From CAZTPJ01 sp964614515 (GTDB taxonomy: Bacteria; Planctomycetota; Phycisphaerae; Phycisphaerales; UBA1924): a DNA stretch of 64,000 nt. The first letter of the stretch is position 1; each line of letters begins with the position of its first letter. Made by a program: the position numbers and the translations under genes. The stretch is taken from assembly GCA_964614515.1 (NCBI GenBank), contig CAZTPJ010000004.1:1-64000 (forward strand). The letters are read 5' to 3'. A model generated the notes under the pieces. That model searched no databases, was not told the origin of the DNA, and was given only the letters and a program-made list of their open reading frames with translations. Positions 32,694 to 43,400 of the stretch are shown here, one piece after another.

Positions 32694-35600
32694 GCCTTGT
32701 CTCGGCGGTGTCACGAATCGGCGATATGCCCGGGCCGGTGAAGATCGGCGTGGCGGTGGTGACGTGCGGCTCGATTGCCGGTCTTGCGTTCCTGATTCCC
32801 GGCGGATATTGGCCGTTCATCATCGTCGCCCTGGCGCTGATCGCGGCGTTGATCGTGTTGTATCGGCTCGTGGTGAAGATGCTGGAGAAGCGCAAGTCCA
32901 ATCCGTTCACCAAACGTGTATTGGGCAACGCCGCGGCCGCGCCGGCAGGCGTGAGCGATGCGTCGCGTCGGGCGATGCTCGATGACCTTCGCAAGACGTT
33001 TGAAGCGGGAATCGAGCGGTTCCGCGCGGCCGGGAAGAATCTGTATTCCATGCCGTGGTATCTTCTCGTCGGCGAGCCGGGTTCGGGCAAGACCGAAGCG
33101 ATCCGGCGTTCACAGGTCGGCTTCCCGCCGGGATTGCAGGATCCGCTGCAAGGCGCGGGCGGCACCATCAACATGAACTGGTGGTTCACGAACCACGCGG
33201 TCATCCTTGACACGGCCGGGCGGCTCATGTTTGAGGAAGCCCCCCCGGGTCAGGCCAGCGAATGGCAGGAACTGTTGAAAATGCTGCGCCTGACCCGGCC
33301 GAACTGCCCGGTCAACGGCATGTTGCTGGTGATTCCGGCCGATGCGTTGATTCAGGACACAGCCGACGCCATCGAACGCAAGGCGGGTCGAATCGCCGAG
33401 CAGTTTGATCAGATTCAACGCTCGCTGGGCGTGCGATTCCCCGTCTTTGTCGTTGTGACCAAGTGCGACCGCATCAACGGCTTCCGCGAGTTCTTTGACG
33501 ACATCGGCGATCCGCAGTTGCAGCATCAGATCCTCGGGTGGTCAAATCCCGCGCCGCTCGACGAGGGGTTCAATCCGGATCGCGTGATCGCGCACCTTGA
33601 GACCGTGCGAGATCGGATGACGCAGCGCCGCTGGACATTGATGGAAGATCCGGTCCATACCGAGGATGCGCAGGCCAATCGGCTCGATCAGGTCGATGCG
33701 CTCTACGCCTTCCCCGAGAGCCTCATGCAGATCGCCCCTCGATTGCGGCGGTATCTTGAGATGATCTTCGTCACCGGGCCGTGGTCGTCCAAGCCGCTGT
33801 TCCTGCGTGGGATTTATTTCACATCGTCACTGCGCGAGGGGGCGGCGCTGGATGCGGACCTGGCGGCAGCGCTTGGCGTGTCGCCGGAATCGCTGCCCGA
33901 AGGCCGCGTGTGGGAGACGGAACGCGCGTTCTTCCTGCGCGACTTGTTCCTGAGCAAGGTCTTCCGCGAGAAGGGGCTTGTGACGCGCGCGACCAACGCC
34001 CGGGCGCAGCAGCGCCGGCGACGGTTCATCGCCCTCGGCGGGGCGTGCGTCGTCGTCGTCGCCGCCATCGCGCTGACCATCCTCGGCACGCGATCACTCG
34101 CAACCAGCATTGATCCGCATCGCGAGTTCTGGCCGAACGTCGCTGAGATCGGCGCGGGAGGCGCCGGTTGGGAACGAGCGAGGATCATTCATCAGCCATC
34201 CGGCTCGACGACGTGGGCGTATCGCGGGGAGGAACGTCTGGGCAATCTTGTGACCTACGGCCCTGACGCACCCGAAGAATTCCGGTCGGGCATGACGCTC
34301 GAAGACCTGCATCAGCGGGCGTGGACGCTATCCACGTCATCGTTGAAGATGCCCGTGATCTTCGCGCCGATGGCATTCGTCACCGGCGGCACGGCAGATC
34401 TGAGTGGGCCGCGCCGCGATGCGCAGCACCGTCTGTTCGAGGTCAGCGTGCTCAATCCGCTGCTCGGCGTGGCGCGGTCGCATGTCCTCGCGACCGAGGC
34501 TTCGCAGTGGACATCGCAGCACACGGAACTGCTCGCCACGCTCTTGCGGCTTGAGGCGCGGGCCGCGGGGGATGCCGCGCGCGGCGACGCCGCGGGTCTG
34601 GACATCGCGAGGGCGCTGACGATCGCCGTCGGTCCGCCAGCGCAGGGTGATTGGCGCACGCGCGTCACGCAGCGAGATTTTCAGAAGATGTCCGACGCCG
34701 TGTACCGCGACGCCGACGTGTCCGCGTGGGCGCTCGACGTTGCGTCGCCCGAGTCGCTCGCGGCCGTGGATGCCGGCATCGAGCGATTCGTCGACTCTCG
34801 TCGCGAGCCGGGCGCATCCGCCGGGCAGGTTCGTCAACTCGTGACGTTGCGCGATGCGCTCAAGGCGTTCGCGGCCGCCGAGGCGGCACTGGCGCCGTTC
34901 AGGGATCGGCCCATGCCCGCGACGAAGCAGTCACACGCCGAGTTCGTCGCGCAGTGGCAGGAGCAGTTCGCGATTCTGTCCAGCGCGGCGACGACCATCG
35001 AAGATGCCGTTGCATCGCTGGGTCTGCTGCCGGACCCGGGCCTCGCGTCGATTGCGCAGTCGGCGTATGAAGCGTTTCGTACATCGACGTCGTCGGAGTT
35101 TGATGCGCTGCTGCTGGAAGTTGACGGCGCACGGCCGCCGGCGCAGGGCGAATCCAGGCATCCGCTCGCCGCCCGATATCGGCGCATCGTCGCCGGACGC
35201 GATGAAGCCCTCGCGGGCATCGGCGCGGATGGCGAACAGGTTCGCGCGGACCTCGCAGCCATGGAAGAATCCATGCTGCGCCAGGGCGCTGCCTCGCGAC
35301 GGCCGTATCGCGCCCGCCTCGACATGTATCAACAGGCCAGCACGCTGCTGGCACGCAGCCTCGAAACGCCCGACCCGTGGCGGAGTTTCCGCGAGCATCT
35401 TGCGGAGATGGATGAGGCCGTCTCGCGCGGTCGCGCTCGCGTGGCCGAAGCGGCCGCGGGAGGCACGGCCGGCGCGCCGGATCTCACTCGCCAGACGGCG
35501 CGCGATGCCTCGACCAATGCGATTCTCGCGGCGCGTCGCGGCGCTGCACGCACGCTCATCGATGCGCTGCTCGAGCGAACGCCTGGCAGCATTCCCGAGG

Positions 35601-37168
35601 GGGGGGGCGATCTGCCCGCCTGGGTCGCCAGCCAGGCCGCGTCAGCCCAGGGGGAGAATCAAGTGCGTGCGCCGGTGATCGCGATGAGCGGACTGAGCGG
35701 CCAGGCGTATGAACCGAAGTTCCAGCCTTCAATCGGCGGGGCGCTGATCGCGGACTTCGAACTCGTGGGGCGGGAAATGTCAGCGCAGCAGGGCGCGCCG
35801 GGCGTGCTCGGGTCGCAGGAGTCCGCGTTCGTTCAGGCCGTGGCCGATCGTCGCCGCGCCATCACGCGATACGCCAAGGATTACGTGTCGTACTGGCTGC
35901 GTGACGTCCGGGCGGCCATGAACGTGCGGCATGAATCGCTCTCGTGGGATGAGTATCTCGCTGCGCTTGGCGAGATTCGGGTGACCGACACGCACGATCA
36001 GATTCGTCGGGCGCTGGACGCGATGCGTACGGCCATCGAGGTGCTTCCCGCGGACCTGCTCGCGTCGGCAGCGTTTGTGCCCTGGCGCGATGAGTTCGCC
36101 CGTGCCTCGGCGGCGCTCGGCGGGGGCAATGAACGACGGTACGACGAGGTGCTTCGGACGAACCTGGCGAATTGGCGTGATGGTCGGCTCGATGCGACGG
36201 CCGCTCGTGCGCGTGTGCTCGATTCGCGCGCGGTGGACTTCCGCGATCGATATCTCGGTGGCGATGCACGCGATCTTCCGTATTGGGGCGATCTGTTCGT
36301 CGCGGGCCTTGAGATTCTGGCGCGGGAGCATGATGCCTCCGTGGCGCAGGTTCGCGCGGAACTGCTTTCGCCCGCGATGTGGAAGTTCCCGCTCGTGGTG
36401 ACGGGGGATCGCGGCGATGGATTGAGCGTGGACGCCTACCGTCGTGCTCGCGAGCAGTTCGAGCGCATTCAATCGCTGCGTCCGGCGGAGGCGACACGTG
36501 CCCAGCCCGTGCTCGTGCGTGAAGGGGCGATGGTGGATCATGCCCGCGCGGATGAACTTCTCACGCGCATGCGCGGCTCGGGTGGGGCGTGGGAGGGTGT
36601 GGCCGGGGACTTGCCCGCGCGGCTCAGCGCGATTTTCAGCGCGTTTCCCGTGGATCAACCCACGCGCTGCGTGATCTGGCGATTGGATTATGAGAGTCAG
36701 CGCAAGCCTCTGGATCGCCCGGGCACGCGCCTGATCCCCGCCGATGACGCGTTCGCGTACGCCTCGATCGACATTGGCGGGCGGGCGGGCGAGGCGTTCT
36801 CGCTTCGCGGCGATGCGTCGCCGATGGAAGTGCGCGGGGTGCGTATCGCCGCGCCCATTGCGGAGGATGTCACGATTCGCTTCCGGCGTCACCAGGAAGG
36901 GTCGGATGACGTGCCGGTGCGGCTCCCCTCGGCGTGGCACTTTGTGACGTTGATTCATGAGCGAGGCGCGGAGTTCGATCAGGCATTGGGGCTGTGGAAG
37001 GTTCCCATCGAGTTCACGCCGCCGGGTGGTGGTGGCGGGGGCGGTGTGGGGGAAGAGCGGGCGTACTTGTGGATCGGTGTGAAGTTCATCGACGCGACCA
37101 ACGCGCCGCAGGCGACGCCCCGTCCCGAGACTTGGCCGCGCCCGACGGATTGGGGTGTCGGTCGATAA
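32690..37168 (+). CDS. tssM: Type VI secretion membrane protein TssM (IcmF family)
   Basis: This 1492-residue inner-membrane protein forms the trans-envelope channel with TssL and TssJ. Two N-terminal spans lie at about residues 18-65. A cytoplasmic GTPase-like domain follows with Walker A GEPGSGKT (128-135), 'AVILDTAGRLM' and 'VVTKCDRINGF'. A third span, FIALGGACVVVVAAIALTIL, lies near residues 446-465, and a periplasmic domain of about 1000 residues runs to the stop. It is longer than the usual about 1150-1250 residues, mainly through Ala/Arg-rich helical stretches (residues 700-1000). The final beta domain 'RCVIWRLDYESQRKPL' and 'PSAWHFVTLIHERG' matches TssM, where TssJ binds. Confidence 0.95.
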   Translation: MSLVSAVSRIGDMPGPVKIGVAVVTCGSIAGLAFLIPGGYWPFIIVALALIAALIVLYRLVVKMLEKRKSNPFTKRVLGNAAAAPAGVSDASRRAMLDDLRKTFEAGIERFRAAGKNLYSMPWYLLVGEPGSGKTEAIRRSQVGFPPGLQDPLQGAGGTINMNWWFTNHAVILDTAGRLMFEEAPPGQASEWQELLKMLRLTRPNCPVNGMLLVIPADALIQDTADAIERKAGRIAEQFDQIQRSLGVRFPVFVVVTKCDRINGFREFFDDIGDPQLQHQILGWSNPAPLDEGFNPDRVIAHLETVRDRMTQRRWTLMEDPVHTEDAQANRLDQVDALYAFPESLMQIAPRLRRYLEMIFVTGPWSSKPLFLRGIYFTSSLREGAALDADLAAALGVSPESLPEGRVWETERAFFLRDLFLSKVFREKGLVTRATNARAQQRRRRFIALGGACVVVVAAIALTILGTRSLATSIDPHREFWPNVAEIGAGGAGWERARIIHQPSGSTTWAYRGEERLGNLVTYGPDAPEEFRSGMTLEDLHQRAWTLSTSSLKMPVIFAPMAFVTGGTADLSGPRRDAQHRLFEVSVLNPLLGVARSHVLATEASQWTSQHTELLATLLRLEARAAGDAARGDAAGLDIARALTIAVGPPAQGDWRTRVTQRDFQKMSDAVYRDADVSAWALDVASPESLAAVDAGIERFVDSRREPGASAGQVRQLVTLRDALKAFAAAEAALAPFRDRPMPATKQSHAEFVAQWQEQFAILSSAATTIEDAVASLGLLPDPGLASIAQSAYEAFRTSTSSEFDALLLEVDGARPPAQGESRHPLAARYRRIVAGRDEALAGIGADGEQVRADLAAMEESMLRQGAASRRPYRARLDMYQQASTLLARSLETPDPWRSFREHLAEMDEAVSRGRARVAEAAAGGTAGAPDLTRQTARDASTNAILAARRGAARTLIDALLERTPGSIPEGGGDLPAWVASQAASAQGENQVRAPVIAMSGLSGQAYEPKFQPSIGGALIADFELVGREMSAQQGAPGVLGSQESAFVQAVADRRRAITRYAKDYVSYWLRDVRAAMNVRHESLSWDEYLAALGEIRVTDTHDQIRRALDAMRTAIEVLPADLLASAAFVPWRDEFARASAALGGGNERRYDEVLRTNLANWRDGRLDATAARARVLDSRAVDFRDRYLGGDARDLPYWGDLFVAGLEILAREHDASVAQVRAELLSPAMWKFPLVVTGDRGDGLSVDAYRRAREQFERIQSLRPAEATRAQPVLVREGAMVDHARADELLTRMRGSGGAWEGVAGDLPARLSAIFSAFPVDQPTRCVIWRLDYESQRKPLDRPGTRLIPADDAFAYASIDIGGRAGEAFSLRGDASPMEVRGVRIAAPIAEDVTIRFRRHQEGSDDVPVRLPSAWHFVTLIHERGAEFDQALGLWKVPIEFTPPGGGGGGGVGEERAYLWIGVKFIDATNAPQATPRPETWPRPTDWGVGR

Positions 37169-37216
37169 GCGGGCGGTCGCGGTTCGAGACGTGTGCGTTG
37201 TGGATCGGAGTGCCGA

Positions 37217-38179
37217 GTGATCTTCAAGCAGGTGACATCCAAACTCTTCGGCAAGTCATCGGGCAAGTCGCCGGGATTATGGCTCGGTGCGTTCGGCAAG
37301 CATCCGGGCTGGAACGATCACATGGACGATCAGGGTCTCGAGACCGAGCGCCTGATCGCGGCCAAGCGCGTGATCTACATGGAGGGCGTCGCGGCCGCGA
37401 TCGACTCGGGCGCGTGGGACAAACTTGACCCCGCGCAGCGACTCGACGAGTTCGGGCATGAGTTCATCTGGCGCAGCGGGGGCGAGATGGTCCTCGGGCG
37501 ACTGTGGTCTTCTCGCGATGGCAAGGGTCGTTCGAAGTATCCGCTGGTGCTCTGTGCGCAGTACCGCGATCTGCCCGCCGCGTGGGCACTCGACACGTTC
37601 ATGCCCAGGCTCGCGTCGCTTGAAGATCAGATCAAACGCGCCTCGACCGCCGACATGGTGATCGCGAGTCTCGACGCGGCCAGAGCGGCGCTGCGAGAAT
37701 TGGCCGCGAATCGCCCGACCGACCCGGGCACGCATGATTCAGCGTTTCCGGCCGATCGCCCGGAGTTCGGGGCGGACCAGGCGGGACTGATGCGGATTCT
37801 GTATCAGGCCGAGCGCGAGTGGGGGCCGTATCTCGCGGGTTCGCATGAGACAAGTCGCGCGCGGCTTGATGCGCCGGAACGATCGCACCACATTCGCGTC
37901 CCTGGGTGCGCGGCGTCGGCGACGGGACGCCTGAAAGTCTGGCATCAGTTCGCGACGCGGTTGACCGCGTCGTGGGTCTCGTGCCTGATCGTGACGCCGC
38001 GAGACAACACTTGGGCGGACGTGATCGTCGGCGAGCCGATCGGGCCTCAATTATTTTGCCTGAAGGCGGGAGAGAGCCGAATCCCGCTATCGTCCGATAT
38101 TCCCTACAACATCGACGCACAAACGGTGGTCGTCATGCGTCAACGGATCGCATCATTGAACACGACGGGAAACAAGTAA
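37217..38179 (+). CDS. tagF: T6SS post-translational regulator TagF
   Basis: A 320-residue protein starting at the GTG at 37217 (the preceding frame from 37193 is not protein-like). The N-terminal TagF signature is clear: 'LGAFGKHPGWNDH' followed by 'RVIYMEGVAAAIDSG'. In P. aeruginosa TagF represses T6SS assembly by binding Fha1, independently of the threonine phosphorylation pathway. Here it follows tssM by 48 bp and is the last gene before the two-partner secretion pair. No PppA-like phosphatase domain is fused to it. The C-terminal half (residues 170-320) is less conserved. Confidence 0.87.
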   Translation: MIFKQVTSKLFGKSSGKSPGLWLGAFGKHPGWNDHMDDQGLETERLIAAKRVIYMEGVAAAIDSGAWDKLDPAQRLDEFGHEFIWRSGGEMVLGRLWSSRDGKGRSKYPLVLCAQYRDLPAAWALDTFMPRLASLEDQIKRASTADMVIASLDAARAALRELAANRPTDPGTHDSAFPADRPEFGADQAGLMRILYQAEREWGPYLAGSHETSRARLDAPERSHHIRVPGCAASATGRLKVWHQFATRLTASWVSCLIVTPRDNTWADVIVGEPIGPQLFCLKAGESRIPLSSDIPYNIDAQTVVVMRQRIASLNTTGNK

Positions 38180-38294
38180 AAACACCAGTCTCAAGGGGAG
38201 TTGCGTTCGGGCGTGGTTTATGAGACAATGGGAGTGAGGCCCGAGAATACGCGCAACGGTTTGCGGCCGAGGGGTTTCCAGATTGAGGGACACA

Positions 38295-40328
38295 ATGCAA
38301 CGGAACATGGTGATCGTGGGGTTGCGGAGTTGTTGGCAAGCAAGTCTGGTGTGGGGGTTGGCGCTGGCTCTATGTGCCGGCACCGTTGCGCCTGTGATGG
38401 GACAGGACACGCCCGAATCGCCGCCCGATCCGGAGGTCCAGCCCGAGGCTGAACTGCGGCCGGAAGAGACCTATTCCGTCAGCCGGTTCGAGGTTGTCTA
38501 CGCCACGCGGTTGGCGACGGGCGAGGTTCACCCGCAGTTGCCCGCGCCTGAAGTGCTGTTGGGTACGGTGCTGCGCCTGGGACGAAAGGGAGACACCTAC
38601 TTCGCTCTCGATCCCGAACGACGGCCGGACCTGATCGAAGTTCGCCTGACCGTGGAGGAACTGTACAGCGATCCTCCGAAGATTTATTCGGAGAGCGCGT
38701 TGATTTCGATCTGTGCGCAACTGTCTCAGGAGTTCGCAGCGCGCGGGTTCCTGAGCGTGATCGTCGCGCCGGATCCGGCGCAGTTGTACACTGAAGATTG
38801 GCGAGAGGCCGCCCCGACGGATGAACGCCCGCCCGGCGACACCTCGTTGCGCCTGCTGGTCTTCACGGCCGAGGCGACCGAAGTGCGCACGCTCGCGTTT
38901 GGCACGCGTATTCCCAATGAGGACCGCCTGAACCATCGCAAACACGCCCACATCGCGGCGAACTCTCCCGTGCAGGGGCCGCAGGCCGAAGGCGAATCCG
39001 GCGACCTGATCCGCCGCGACCTGCTGGATCGCTATGTGCTGTGGCTCAACCGGCATCCGGGTCGCCAGGTGAACGTGGCGATCGCGTCATCGGGCGAGCC
39101 CGGCCGCGCTGTGCTCGACTACCACATCCTGGAGAACAAGCCGTGGTCGGTCTATGCGCAGGTGTCGAACACGGGCACGGAGCAGACCAGCGAATGGCGT
39201 CAGCGCGTCGGCTTCTTCCACACGCAACTCACCGGCAACGACGACATCCTCTCGTTCGACTATGTGACGGCCAGTTTTGACGCAGCGCACGCGCTGATCG
39301 GGTCATACGACGCGCCGCTGCCGGGCGTGGAACGCACGCGCTGGAAGATCTTCGGATCATGGAATGAGTTCACCGCGTCGGACGTGGGCCGGACCAACGA
39401 AGAGTTCGAGGGCGACGGCTGGACGGTCGGCGGTGAGATCGCCACGAACGTGTATCAGCGCCGGGAGTTGTTCATCGACATCTTTGCGGGCGCCCGGTTC
39501 GAAAACACGAGCGTGGACAACATCGCCATCGACCTTTCCGGCGAGAGCGACTTCTTCATCCCGTCCGTCGGCGCCCGGCTTGATCGACGCACCGACATCG
39601 ACGCGACCATGGCATCGCTGTGGTTTGAGGTTAACCTGCCGGACGTGGCGGGCACGGCCGATCAGGCGGAACTGGATCGACTCGGGCGTCTGGCCGTCGA
39701 TGACGACTGGATGGCGCTGAAGTGGGATGTGTCGCATTCGATGTACCTTGAACCGCTGCTGCTTGGCGATCGCTGGGGGCGCAGCGGACGCTGGCAAGAC
39801 ACGACGCTGGCGCATGAACTGGCGTTTTCGTTCCGGGGGCAGTACGCCTTCGACACACGAATGATCCCGCAGGCCGAGCAGGTCGTCGGCGGCCTGTATA
39901 CCGTGCGCGGATATCCGGAGTCCATCGCCGCCGGTGACACCGTGTATCTCGCGTCGGCGGAGTATCGGTTCCATTTGCCGAGAATTCTGCGCCCGTATGA
40001 CTCTTTCGAGGGTGAGGATGCGCCGCGTCCTCGCGAGTTCCTGGGTTCGCCGTTCCGTGTGCGACCTGACCAGATGTTCTCGCGTCCGGACTGGGACTTG
40101 ATCTTGCGCGGTTTTGTGGACTACGGGCGCGCGGAGAACAGCGATCGTCAGTCGATCGAGCGCGATCAGGACCTGCTGGGCGCGGGCGTGGGCGTGGAAC
40201 TTCTTCTGCGACGAAACCTGAGCGTTCGCGTGGACTGGGGCTTTGTGCTTGAGAGCATTGAGACGGACAATGAGACGGTGGATTCCGGGGACAACACGTT
40301 GCACTTCGTGGCGACGTTTCAGTGGTAA
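38295..40328 (+). CDS. Two-partner secretion outer-membrane transporter (TpsB, FhaC/ShlB-like)
   Basis: A 677-residue outer-membrane protein of the Omp85/TpsB superfamily that exports the large exoprotein encoded next. The start is the ATG at 38295, 4 bases after TGAGGGA; a TTG at 38283 is also open. The signal peptide ends VMGQ, followed by a Pro/Glu-rich linker (residues about 40-60). POTRA-like domains follow, then a beta-barrel rich in alternating strands. The barrel contains the conserved loop-6 motif VRGY (TVRGYPESIAAGD). The protein ends in an aromatic outer-membrane signature, HFVATFQW. It is somewhat longer than FhaC (about 555 residues). It lies 115 bp after tagF and 83 bp before tpsA. 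Confidence 0.88.
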   Translation: MQRNMVIVGLRSCWQASLVWGLALALCAGTVAPVMGQDTPESPPDPEVQPEAELRPEETYSVSRFEVVYATRLATGEVHPQLPAPEVLLGTVLRLGRKGDTYFALDPERRPDLIEVRLTVEELYSDPPKIYSESALISICAQLSQEFAARGFLSVIVAPDPAQLYTEDWREAAPTDERPPGDTSLRLLVFTAEATEVRTLAFGTRIPNEDRLNHRKHAHIAANSPVQGPQAEGESGDLIRRDLLDRYVLWLNRHPGRQVNVAIASSGEPGRAVLDYHILENKPWSVYAQVSNTGTEQTSEWRQRVGFFHTQLTGNDDILSFDYVTASFDAAHALIGSYDAPLPGVERTRWKIFGSWNEFTASDVGRTNEEFEGDGWTVGGEIATNVYQRRELFIDIFAGARFENTSVDNIAIDLSGESDFFIPSVGARLDRRTDIDATMASLWFEVNLPDVAGTADQAELDRLGRLAVDDDWMALKWDVSHSMYLEPLLLGDRWGRSGRWQDTTLAHELAFSFRGQYAFDTRMIPQAEQVVGGLYTVRGYPESIAAGDTVYLASAEYRFHLPRILRPYDSFEGEDAPRPREFLGSPFRVRPDQMFSRPDWDLILRGFVDYGRAENSDRQSIERDQDLLGAGVGVELLLRRNLSVRVDWGFVLESIETDNETVDSGDNTLHFVATFQW

Positions 40329-40411
40329 TGCTGTGTGAGAGGATATCTCTCGTGTGGGGTTGTTGGAGTGAGGATCGCGGTAGTCGGATTGGTTTTTGAG
40401 AGGAATCAGCG

Positions 40412-43400
40412 ATGGCAGCATGGATGATGGCGTGCGGGCTAGTTCGGCCAAATCTTCGTGGTCGAGTGGTCGGCCTTGGGCTTGGACGTTTCGCGTGGAT
40501 TGGCGCGGGCGTGGCGCTGGCGATGACGGTGTGCCCGTCGGCGTGGATGGCCCCTGCCCTGGCCGGACCTGAAGGCGCAAAGGTGGCCCACGGCGCGGCA
40601 TCGATCAACCGCGCCGGGGACGTGACGACGATCGTCGCGTCGGACCGAACGGTCATCAACTATTCGTCGTTCAACATCGCGTCGCATGAGACGGTGCGAT
40701 TCGTGCAGCCTGACGCCGCGTCGCGCGTGCTCAACCGCATTCAGGGGCCGGACCCCACGCGCATCGACGGCTCGCTGCTGGCCAACGGGCGCGTCTACAT
40801 CGTCAACCCCGCGGGTGTGTACTTCAGCGCCGGTTCGCTTGTGAATGTCGGCGGGATTTACGCGGCGGCGGCGAACATCAGCGATGTTGACTTTCTCGGC
40901 GGTCGCGACCGCTTCACGGGCGCGATGGGTTCGGTGGTCAACGAAGGCACGATCGTGGCGCATGACATCGCGGCGCTGGTCGGTCGAAATGTGTCCAACG
41001 CGGGGATGATCTCGGCCGACAGCGGGCTGATCGTGATGGCCGCGGGCGAGGATGTGTACGTCAGCGAACTCGGCAGCCGGATCATGGCGAAGTTTGGCGG
41101 GTCGAATGCGCCCGTGGGCGACGCGACCAAGCCCGGCGTGCAGAACACGGGGACGGTCCGCGCGCAGCGGGCGTTCTTCGGCGCGGGCGACATGTACGCC
41201 TCGGCCCTGGACATGGGCGGACTGATCGAAGCGCGGCGGATCGAGGCGCGCGGCGGGAAGGATGGCGTCGTGGCCGTCACCGGAACGCTCGATGCTTCGA
41301 CCGATGTAGCCGGGAAGCGCGGCGGCACGGTGCATGTGCTTGGCGATCGAGTGGGTCTTGTGGGCGCGACGATTGACGCGTCGGGTCCGCGCGGCGGGGG
41401 CGAAGTCCTCGTCGGCGGCGACTTCCGCGGAGAAGGCTCGATACACACCGCTCAACGCACCTATGCGGATTCGACCACGCGCATCGATGCACGCGCCACC
41501 GACAACGGCGACGGCGGCAAGGTCATCCTGTGGGCGGATGACTGGACGAAGTTCCACGGCCAGATCGACGCTCGCGGCGGCGCGCAGGGCGGCGATGGCG
41601 GATTCGTCGAAGTCTCCGGCAAGCAGACGTTGGTCTTCCTCGGCGGTGTTGATACGTCGGCCGTCATGGGCAAGGTCGGCACGCTGCTGCTCGACCCTGC
41701 GACGCTGAACATCATCGACGCGGCGGCGGGCGGCGATCAGGATCCGACGTTGACCGGCTCGATGCCTGTCGGTCAGATTCTCGCGACCGACCCGGACATC
41801 GGCGCGAACACGGTCTCATGGGGCGCGATCGATGGTCTGGCTTCATCGACGAATGTGATTCTTGAAGCGACGGGCCTGATCACGATCGAAGACGTGACGG
41901 GCGCGGCCGGGGGCACGATCACCAGCAACAACCTGGTCCTACTCGACCTCGACACGGGCAGCCTTCGCATCACCTCCACGGGCGGCAGCATTCTCTTCGA
42001 CGATCCCGCCGACGTGATTCGCACCGAAGGCGGCGCGATCACGCTCGAAGCCCTCGGCGGCGACATCACCGCCGGCGGCTTCAACACCACCGGCGCAGGC
42101 GGCGCGGAGTCCGGCAACGTGACGCTCACGGCGACCGGCAACATCGGCGTGGGCAACGTGCTCACCGGCGGCGGGTTGTTCACGGCCACGGCCGACAGCG
42201 ACGCCAGCGGCGCGGGCAATTTCTTGCAGAACGCCGCGACGAGCATCAACTCCGGCGCGGGCGGCACGACGATCAGCGGCGTCGTGGTGGACACGCTGGG
42301 CATCACCTCGACAACCAACGTGCTGATCACGGGCAACACCGTCTCGATCGACGGGGCCATTGCCGGTACCAACAGCGTCACGATCGAGGGCACCGGCACG
42401 CCGGGCGACACGATCGAGGTCAACGCGGCCGTGACGTCCGCCAGCGGAACCGTCTCCTTCGAGGATGCCACGAGCATCACGTTCACCGTCGATCAGAGCA
42501 CGCCGAATCTCTTGCGCGTGCAGAACATCGCCACCGTGAACCTCGCGGCCGACGTGGACCTGACCGGGACCAACGGCCTGGCCATGTCCACAGGTGTGAC
42601 CACGATCAATCTCACCGGCGGCGGCGGCACGACGAACATCCTTTCGGGCCTCGGCAGCGGCAGCGTCAATCTCGCGAACATCACCGGCGCAAGCGGTCCG
42701 AATCTCACCGTCATCTCCGATCACGACGTCAACATGGGTTCGGTCGCGATCGGGGCTGGCACGCTGGAAGTCACGGCCGACAACGACAACAACAGCCTCA
42801 ACACGCTCACGATCGGGGCGATGACGGCCGGGCAGATCACCGTCTCGGGCGGCACGGACCTCAACGAAATCATTCTCATCCAAGGTGATGCGACGTCGGC
42901 GGGTGGGCTGACGATCCGCCGTGCGGATGCGCTCAACCTCGGCATGAACGTTGACCTGACGGCCAACGGCGCGGCGCTGTCTCTGGATACCGACGTGGCG
43001 GGGATTGACCTGATTTCGGCGACGGGCACGAACATCCTCACTTCGCGCGGCGATGCGGATATCTCAATGCCCGCGATCACCGGCTCGGGCGCGAACCTGA
43101 CGGCCCGCTCCGAAGGCGCACTCTCGCTCGACAGCGTGGCCATCGGCGCCGGCGCGCTCGTGGCCCAGGCCGACTTTGACAATGACACGATCCTGGCCTC
43201 GCTGACGACCAACGGCATCACCGCCGGGACGGTCACGCTCCGCGGCGGCTCGCACGGCTTCAATGTCATCTTCGCAACCGACTCCATCACGTCCGACACA
43301 TCGATTCTCGTCGATCAAGCGGCGCTGCTCGATCTCGCGCAGGATGTCAACCTGACAGCCAACAACGGCGCGCTGACGGTTTCGGCGCTGACGATGAACC

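Noticed and set aside
38201..38229. Promoter for the two-partner secretion pair (TTGCGT-N17-GACAAT)
   Set aside because: Each box matches the sigma-70 consensus at only 3-4 of 6 positions; too weak to call from sequence alone.
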